NCBI RefSeq assembly: GCF_010669305.1
Contig: NZ_CP048649.1
Span: 1,178,001 to 1,242,000, forward strand
Length of the DNA: 64,000 nucleotides
DNA from: Aminipila butyrica
GTDB lineage: Bacteria > Bacillota > Clostridia > Peptostreptococcales > Anaerovoracaceae
Direction of reading: 5' to 3'
Shown here: positions 59,278 to 64,000 of the stretch, piece by piece
Position numbering within the stretch: position 1 is the stretch's first letter
How the letters are laid out: each line of letters begins with the position of its first letter
Made by a program: the position numbers and the translations under genes
Notes under the pieces: generated by a model
What the model saw: the letters and a program-made list of their open reading frames with translations, nothing else
Told to the model about the DNA's origin: nothing
Database searches by the model: none

Positions 59278-61031
59278 TTCAGCGATTGCAGAAGAAATTT
59301 GCCCTATCTGAACAAGGGGCAGTTGATTTGATTAAGGCGATTACCGCCTGCACTTTGCAAAATATTGCTTTTATGTTTCCTGTAGGCCTGCTGTATTACT
59401 TAGTAAGTGATTTAATGAATGGCGGGGTACCAGAAGAACGCAGACTGTTTTATGGGGTAGGGTGTCTTTTCAGTATATTATTGATTTTTATCATTACTTA
59501 TTTTCAATACAATGCCACCTACCTGGCCACTTATGTGGAGACCGGTGTGCGGCGTATTACGCTAGCGGAAAAATTGAGAAAGATTCCCCTTTCCTTTTTT
59601 GGGAAAAAAGATTTGGCCGACTTGACTAGTACCATCATGGCGGATTGCACCTTTCTGGAAACTGCCTTCTCCCATTTTATTCCAGAATTATTTGGTTCTA
59701 TTATTTCCACTGTTTTAATTGCGATCAGTCTGTTTTTCTTTGACTGGCGTATGGCTCTTGCAGCTTTATGGGTAGCTCCGGTAGCTTTTGCTATCGTGCT
59801 TTTATCCGCTAAAGTACAGGAAGGGCTCAATCAGAAAGCTATGGATGCAAAAATGGCCTGCGCGGATGGTATTCAGGAATACTTGGAGACGGTTCAGGAT
59901 TTAAAGGCCAACAATGCCGAAGACACCTATCTGGTCATCTTAGATCAAAAGATAAAAGCCGTAGAACACCGGGCTATCATCGGCGAATTCGGTATGGCTG
60001 TATTTGTGGTATCCGCTCAGCTGATTCTCAAGCTGGGCATGGCTACGGTAGCCCTTGTGGGCTCAGCGTTGCTGATAAAAGGCACGCTGGACGTGCTGAC
60101 TTTCTTTATGTTTTTATTGGTTGTATCTCGGCTCTACGATCCCCTGCAAGGGGCTTTACAGAACTTGGCGGCGGTGATTACCGCTCGGACAAACATTGCC
60201 AGGATGAACGAGATTTTGGACCATCCGGTTCAGACCGGAGAGAAAGAACTGGGAAATCAAGGCTATGACGTGACCTTTGATCGGGTTGGATTTGCCTATA
60301 ATAGCGGAGAAACCGTACTGAAGGACGTTTCCTTCACGGCCAGACAAGGCCAGGTAACGGCGCTGGTAGGGCCTTCCGGCGGTGGGAAGACAACGGTTTC
60401 CCGACTTGCAGCCCGTTTCTGGGACTGCAACAAAGGAACGATAACGGTGGGCGGCATGGATATTTCTAAGGTAGAACCTGAAACCCTGCTCTCCCTTTAC
60501 TCCATCGTTTTTCAAGAGGTTACCTTATTTAATAATACCATTATGGAGAATATACGCCTGGGCCGAAAAGATGCATCGGATGATGAGGTGCTGGAGGCAG
60601 CCAGGTTAGCTAACTGCCATGAGTTCATAAAAAAATTGCCCAAAGGCTATCATACCGATATTGGCGAAAACGGTTGTGCTCTTTCCGGGGGGCAGAGGCA
60701 GCGGATTTCCATTGCCAGAGCTTTCTTAAAAAATGCGCCGATTATTCTTCTGGATGAAGCCACCGCCTCTTTGGACGTGGAAAATGAAACTCTCATACAG
60801 ACGGCTCTTTCTCGGTTGATTAAAAATAAAACCGTGTTGATTATCGCTCATCGAATGAGGACGGTTGCCGGGGCGGATCAAATTGTCGTCCTTGCAGAGG
60901 GTAACGTGGTGGAACAGGGAGATCCGAAAACGCTTCTGGACAAAAAGGGCCTTTTCAGTCACATGGTTGACCTTCAGAGGCAGGGACAGAATTGGACACT
61001 GGAGAAGGCCGTTTCATATCAGAAAATTTAG
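59274..61031 (+). CDS. ABC transporter, fused permease-ATPase, subunit 2
   Basis: About 585 residues, start ATG 59274 with AAGGAGG upstream. Six helices (KAITACTLQNIAFMFPVGLL first), then Walker A GPSGGGKTTVSRLAARFW, signature LSGGQRQRISIARAF, Walker B ILLDEATASLDVENE and IAHRMRTVAGADQI. Forms a heterodimer with the previous protein; both ATP sites look intact. Resembles IrtB/YbtQ. Under the upstream TetR regulator. Confidence 0.88.
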   Translation: MIQRLQKKFALSEQGAVDLIKAITACTLQNIAFMFPVGLLYYLVSDLMNGGVPEERRLFYGVGCLFSILLIFIITYFQYNATYLATYVETGVRRITLAEKLRKIPLSFFGKKDLADLTSTIMADCTFLETAFSHFIPELFGSIISTVLIAISLFFFDWRMALAALWVAPVAFAIVLLSAKVQEGLNQKAMDAKMACADGIQEYLETVQDLKANNAEDTYLVILDQKIKAVEHRAIIGEFGMAVFVVSAQLILKLGMATVALVGSALLIKGTLDVLTFFMFLLVVSRLYDPLQGALQNLAAVITARTNIARMNEILDHPVQTGEKELGNQGYDVTFDRVGFAYNSGETVLKDVSFTARQGQVTALVGPSGGGKTTVSRLAARFWDCNKGTITVGGMDISKVEPETLLSLYSIVFQEVTLFNNTIMENIRLGRKDASDDEVLEAARLANCHEFIKKLPKGYHTDIGENGCALSGGQRQRISIARAFLKNAPIILLDEATASLDVENETLIQTALSRLIKNKTVLIIAHRMRTVAGADQIVVLAEGNVVEQGDPKTLLDKKGLFSHMVDLQRQGQNWTLEKAVSYQKI

Positions 61032-61048
61032 CCTTTGATTGACTTAAT

Positions 61049-61092
61049 AAAAAAGCTTGGACCCATTGAAGAATAGGGTTCAAGCTTTTTTT
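61049..61092. terminator. Bidirectional terminator between ABC and GGDEF genes
   Basis: AAAAAAGCTTGGACCC (61049-61064) pairs with GGGTTCAAGCTTTTTT (61077-61092). Two convergent genes end here and T runs occur both ways. Confidence 0.85.
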
Positions 61093-63670
61093 AAGATAGC
61101 AGATGCCACTGGTTTTTTCCGTGGCGCTTCGCTTGATACATGGCTCGATCGGCGTGCCAGTATAGGTCTTCATAAGAGGCATTTGCCTTTTTAATGACGG
61201 CCCCTACCGAGCAGGTGATAAGGAAATCCTCCCGCTGAAAGAGCAATGCTTGGGAAAGGGTTTTCGCTTTGTTGGTCACTTCGTCTACATGGCAGATGTG
61301 TTTCATGAAGACGGTGAATTCGTCTCCCCCCAGCCGGCAAATCAAATCGTCAGAACGGAAATTGGCCAGCAGGGCCTGAGCGACAGCCACCAGAATTTCA
61401 TCACCGATACTGTGGCCACACAAATCATTGATCTGCTTAAAGTTGTCAATATCGATAAGGAACATGGCTGCGCCTACATCATCATCGCTATGCTCGGATA
61501 AGTATTGCACGGTGCGCTGGCGAAAGGCTGCTCGGTTCAACAGGTTCGTCAGGGAATCTTTGGTGGCCCGTTCCCGGAAGGACATTTCTTCATCAATATC
61601 TTCTGAGACACCCAAGATTCGCAGAAGAGCGCCGCTTTCATCAAAGACCTTGGTTAAGGTAATTCGCATCCAGGTGTAAGGGGGAACCGGGACTTCTGGG
61701 GTTCCCATTGTTCGAATCTGAAAGACGCCGGAAACCATAGATTCCGCTTCTTGAATCTGGTAAAATAGATCGCAAAATGCGTCCCGGCAGGCTGGATGCA
61801 CACAGTCGGAACAGGCCAGCGCTTCGGGCACGTTGTAAATATGCTGGCTGGGTGCAAATATTTTTTTAGAACCTGAAGGCTGGATTAGCAGTTTATTCTT
61901 ATAATCGTAGTCCCACAGGCAGATGTTGGTGTGCATGAGGGCCAGATTAATTCGTTCGTCGTTAATATCCTTTTCCTGACGCAATTTTTTTCTGGCATTT
62001 CGAACATAAAGTAAACCAAAAATCGCCAGGGTACTCAACAAGGAAGCTGCGGCAATGCTCTGATAAAGATGAGTGAAAATGAAATCTGAAAGAAAGGCGT
62101 TATCCTTGTGGAACAAGATATTTTCGTAGAAGATTTCATTGAAGGTATCCGCAGGCATATTGATTAAGGTCTTGTTGAGGATACTGAATAAAAGGTCACT
62201 GCTGTCATTGGTGACGGCCAGAGCCAGTCCATAATTCAAATCGTAGGTGGCAAACAACCGCAGGTTATAGTAGCGGGCGTGAGATAAGAAGTAATCTGCA
62301 CTGTAGGTAGAGGTAAAGGTGATATCGGCATCTCCGTGGTTTACTGCCTGGAGGCATTCTTCTAACGTGTCGTAATACACGTAATGGCTGTAGTCTTTTT
62401 CCTTTTTTAGTTTTTCTGTCAGGTAGGAGCCTTTTTCTACGGCTACCGTCAGGTTCAAATCATTATAATTTTTTACAGTTCGGTTGTAGATGGCGCTGAC
62501 TGGCAGGTCCAGGTAAGAAAGAGTCAGCTGCATTTGGTTGGATTCAGCCCACTGGTAGTCCGCCCCGAAAGCCGCAATAACCTGGGGCGCATTTTTCTGA
62601 TTACTTTTCACCCTGCTGAGAGCATCCGCATAAGAGGTTGCAGGGATAAAAGAAAAGGAAAGACCTGTCTGCTTTTCTATGTATTTCAGCAAATCGGCAG
62701 AAATGCCGTTGAAGGTTCCTGTTTTGTTGTCGTAGTACTCAAAAGGAGCAAGATTGGGATTGCAGGCTACCCGCACCACCGGGTTTTCTTGAATATAAGT
62801 CAACTCTTGAGGCGAAAGCGCTACAGGAGAGTAAGGGGTTTCCTGAAAATATTTCGTTAACAGTTTTTTTGAAAAGAGCGGTCGATTCAACTCAATTTGC
62901 TCTATAGCCGAGGATAAGGCATCTAACTTGTCCCCACTAGCTTTAGACATGGCAAAATAATAAGGAGACGGATTTAAGCGCGTCAGAACCCGCTGATCGG
63001 ACAGGGAGCGGAAGTTGTTGGCGTAGATACAGTCGATTTGGTGGGTTTGGGTTAGTGCCTCCTGGAGGTCATCCATGCTGTCGTAGGCTTTAAACGAATA
63101 GTTTTTAACACCATTTTCTTTTAGATAGCTTCGAATTTCTTCATCTCGGCTGCTGCCCCGCAAGGTGCCGATAACCGTTCCATCCAAAGAGGAAAAGTCG
63201 GAGATGGTATAGCTGGTATTGGTGGCACTGGTGCTCAAGCTGCTGTAATTGATGTTGTAGGGAAAGGTCGGGTACAGATAAATTTGAGAACGCTGGCTGG
63301 TCTTACACATGCTGCCAAGGATATCAATTTTACCTTGGGACAGCATGTCCAAGGCTTCGCTATAAGTCAACCGATGCTGTTTCGTGCCTTCTCCGGTATA
63401 GGAGATAAAATCATATTGCCAGCCAGTATATTTGGCTATTTCCATGAGATATTCGTAGCCGAACCCACCCAGAGAACCGTCTTCATTTATATCGTTGAAG
63501 CCGGACATTTCAAAAAATCCAACTCGGATTACTTGCTTAGAATCCTCTGGGGTAGTTGGAGCAGACGGGCGTAAATCCGTGTCGGCATAAGAAAGCCCTG
63601 ACTGACAAAAGAGAAGTACAGTCAGGACGATAATATATAAAACTCTTTTAATATGTAAAAATCCATTCAT
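61091..63670 (-). CDS. Diguanylate cyclase with two periplasmic-type binding domains
   Basis: 859 residues: signal peptide or N-terminal anchor (VLYIIVLTVLLFCQSGLSYA), two family 3 solute-binding domains (about 45-275 and 290-520), a membrane helix (about 538-557), a PAS-like region (about 570-690) and a C-terminal GGDEF domain with LICRLGGDEFTVFM. The active-site loop is intact and an I-site RSDD stands five residues before GGDEF, so it should make c-di-GMP with product inhibition. The outer domains probably sense amino acids or similar solutes. Its ribosome site is weak. The start at 63670 is the first ATG before the signal segment. Confidence 0.9.
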   Translation of the reverse strand: MNGFLHIKRVLYIIVLTVLLFCQSGLSYADTDLRPSAPTTPEDSKQVIRVGFFEMSGFNDINEDGSLGGFGYEYLMEIAKYTGWQYDFISYTGEGTKQHRLTYSEALDMLSQGKIDILGSMCKTSQRSQIYLYPTFPYNINYSSLSTSATNTSYTISDFSSLDGTVIGTLRGSSRDEEIRSYLKENGVKNYSFKAYDSMDDLQEALTQTHQIDCIYANNFRSLSDQRVLTRLNPSPYYFAMSKASGDKLDALSSAIEQIELNRPLFSKKLLTKYFQETPYSPVALSPQELTYIQENPVVRVACNPNLAPFEYYDNKTGTFNGISADLLKYIEKQTGLSFSFIPATSYADALSRVKSNQKNAPQVIAAFGADYQWAESNQMQLTLSYLDLPVSAIYNRTVKNYNDLNLTVAVEKGSYLTEKLKKEKDYSHYVYYDTLEECLQAVNHGDADITFTSTYSADYFLSHARYYNLRLFATYDLNYGLALAVTNDSSDLLFSILNKTLINMPADTFNEIFYENILFHKDNAFLSDFIFTHLYQSIAAASLLSTLAIFGLLYVRNARKKLRQEKDINDERINLALMHTNICLWDYDYKNKLLIQPSGSKKIFAPSQHIYNVPEALACSDCVHPACRDAFCDLFYQIQEAESMVSGVFQIRTMGTPEVPVPPYTWMRITLTKVFDESGALLRILGVSEDIDEEMSFRERATKDSLTNLLNRAAFRQRTVQYLSEHSDDDVGAAMFLIDIDNFKQINDLCGHSIGDEILVAVAQALLANFRSDDLICRLGGDEFTVFMKHICHVDEVTNKAKTLSQALLFQREDFLITCSVGAVIKKANASYEDLYWHADRAMYQAKRHGKNQWHLLS

Positions 63671-63866
63671 ATTAAATACCCGCTTAAGCGATGATTACAA
63701 ACCTTGCCACAGCTAAAACAAAGAGACTTGACAGCCGACTTGACACGGTAAAATACCCATTTTAATCCATTATATACGTTGAATAAATGAAAATCAATGG
63801 AAATTCTACCACAGTTTTGTAGGAAATAAAAAGTACAGACTTTTCAGATAACCAAAAGGAAAGCCC

Positions 63867-63895
63867 TTGACATTATTGCCCAAGTCCAATAAGGT
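63867..63895 (+). promoter_or_regulatory. Promoter of the last, truncated gene
   Basis: TTGACA (63867-63872), 17 bases, TAAGGT (63890-63895). Confidence 0.45.
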
Positions 63896-63942
63896 AAAGA
63901 TACCAATACAAAAGGAGAAATCAAAGGGGAGGTTTAGAAAAT

Positions 63943-64000
63943 ATGAATAAAAAAAAGAGGACGAAAGCGAGCATTATGCTGGCAATTCTCTTGTTACTGA
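63943..64000 (+). CDS. Start of an exported protein (cut by window end)
   Basis: ATG 63943 with GGGGAGG upstream opens MNKKKRTKASIMLAILLLL, a basic stretch followed by a hydrophobic core: the start of a signal peptide or membrane anchor. The rest lies beyond the window, so the function is unknown. Confidence 0.6.
   Translation, partial: MNKKKRTKASIMLAILLLL

Noticed and set aside
1..64000. CRISPR arrays or tRNA genes
   Set aside because: Reading through the gaps showed no spaced direct repeats and no cloverleaf-like sequence with CCA end or GGTTC-arm; a tRNAscan run would be decisive.

Overview
The window is a chromosomal segment of a spore-forming, anaerobic, amino-acid-fermenting member of the Clostridia. 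The evidence is: spoVS, spoIIM and a CotF-type coat protein; a folate-linked one-carbon set (metF, fhs, fchA, folD); C5-route tetrapyrrole synthesis feeding cobalt chelation by CbiK under a cobalamin riboswitch; a two-subunit electron transfer flavoprotein cluster; and Gram-positive style signals throughout (strong AGGAGG ribosome sites, TTGACA-17-TATAAT promoters, many intrinsic terminators). I cannot name the species; a relative of Anaerovoracaceae/Eubacteriaceae would fit. No phage, insertion sequence, CRISPR array or complete rRNA operon is visible, but base 1 lies inside the 3' end of a 5S rRNA gene, so an rRNA operon ends here.

Layout. 1-7 kb: 5S end, then mostly minus-strand housekeeping genes (hydrolase, proB copy 1, nitroreductase, proA, a metallophosphoesterase and a YprB-like exonuclease) plus a LysR regulator. 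7-13 kb: a predicted small RNA, spoVS, coat protein, an ABC-F protein with one degenerate ATP site, proB copy 2-proC-NUDIX, spoIIM. 13-18.5 kb: a Xer-like recombinase lacking the catalytic histidine, an amino-acid ABC importer, a trans-sulfuration enzyme. 18.7-25 kb: rplS, ylqF, rnhB, then metF-fhs-fchA-folD. 25-37.4 kb: tetrapyrrole genes in two blocks, hemB-hemL and the riboswitch-led cbiK-cbiL-hemA-cbiJ/sirC-hemC-cobA/hemD, split by a csoR/P-type ATPase metal-efflux unit.

37.5-48 kb looks accessory: AT-richer genes, many small autoregulated units (MarR, XRE, BlaI, TetR), and products that often protect against drugs or genotoxins (UvrA-like class II protein, BlaR1/BlaI pair without a beta-lactamase, DfsB/ClbS-like protein, second-type peptide deformylase tied to an XRE regulator, methyltransferases). 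48-56.6 kb: a sigma-54 activator followed by a textbook -24/-12 promoter, a sodium/solute symporter, EtfB, EtfA, an FAD-linked 2-hydroxyacid oxidase and an aminotransferase; this reads as an inducible uptake-and-oxidation pathway. 56.7-64 kb: a TetR-controlled heterodimeric ABC transporter, a diguanylate cyclase with two periplasmic binding domains, and the start of an exported protein cut by the window end.

How the genes work together: HemA, HemL, HemB, HemC and HemD make uroporphyrinogen III; CobA and SirC take it to sirohydrochlorin; CbiK inserts cobalt; CbiL and CbiJ are later corrin steps, and the remaining cbi genes must lie elsewhere. The folate block interconverts formate, methenyl, methylene and methyl groups on tetrahydrofolate, consistent with a methyl branch that also needs corrinoid cofactors. 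The strongest leads for something less usual are the sigma-54/Etf/aminotransferase cluster, the asymmetric ABC-F protein, the XRE-deformylase unit within the defence-like island, and a predicted small RNA at 7.14-7.23 kb.
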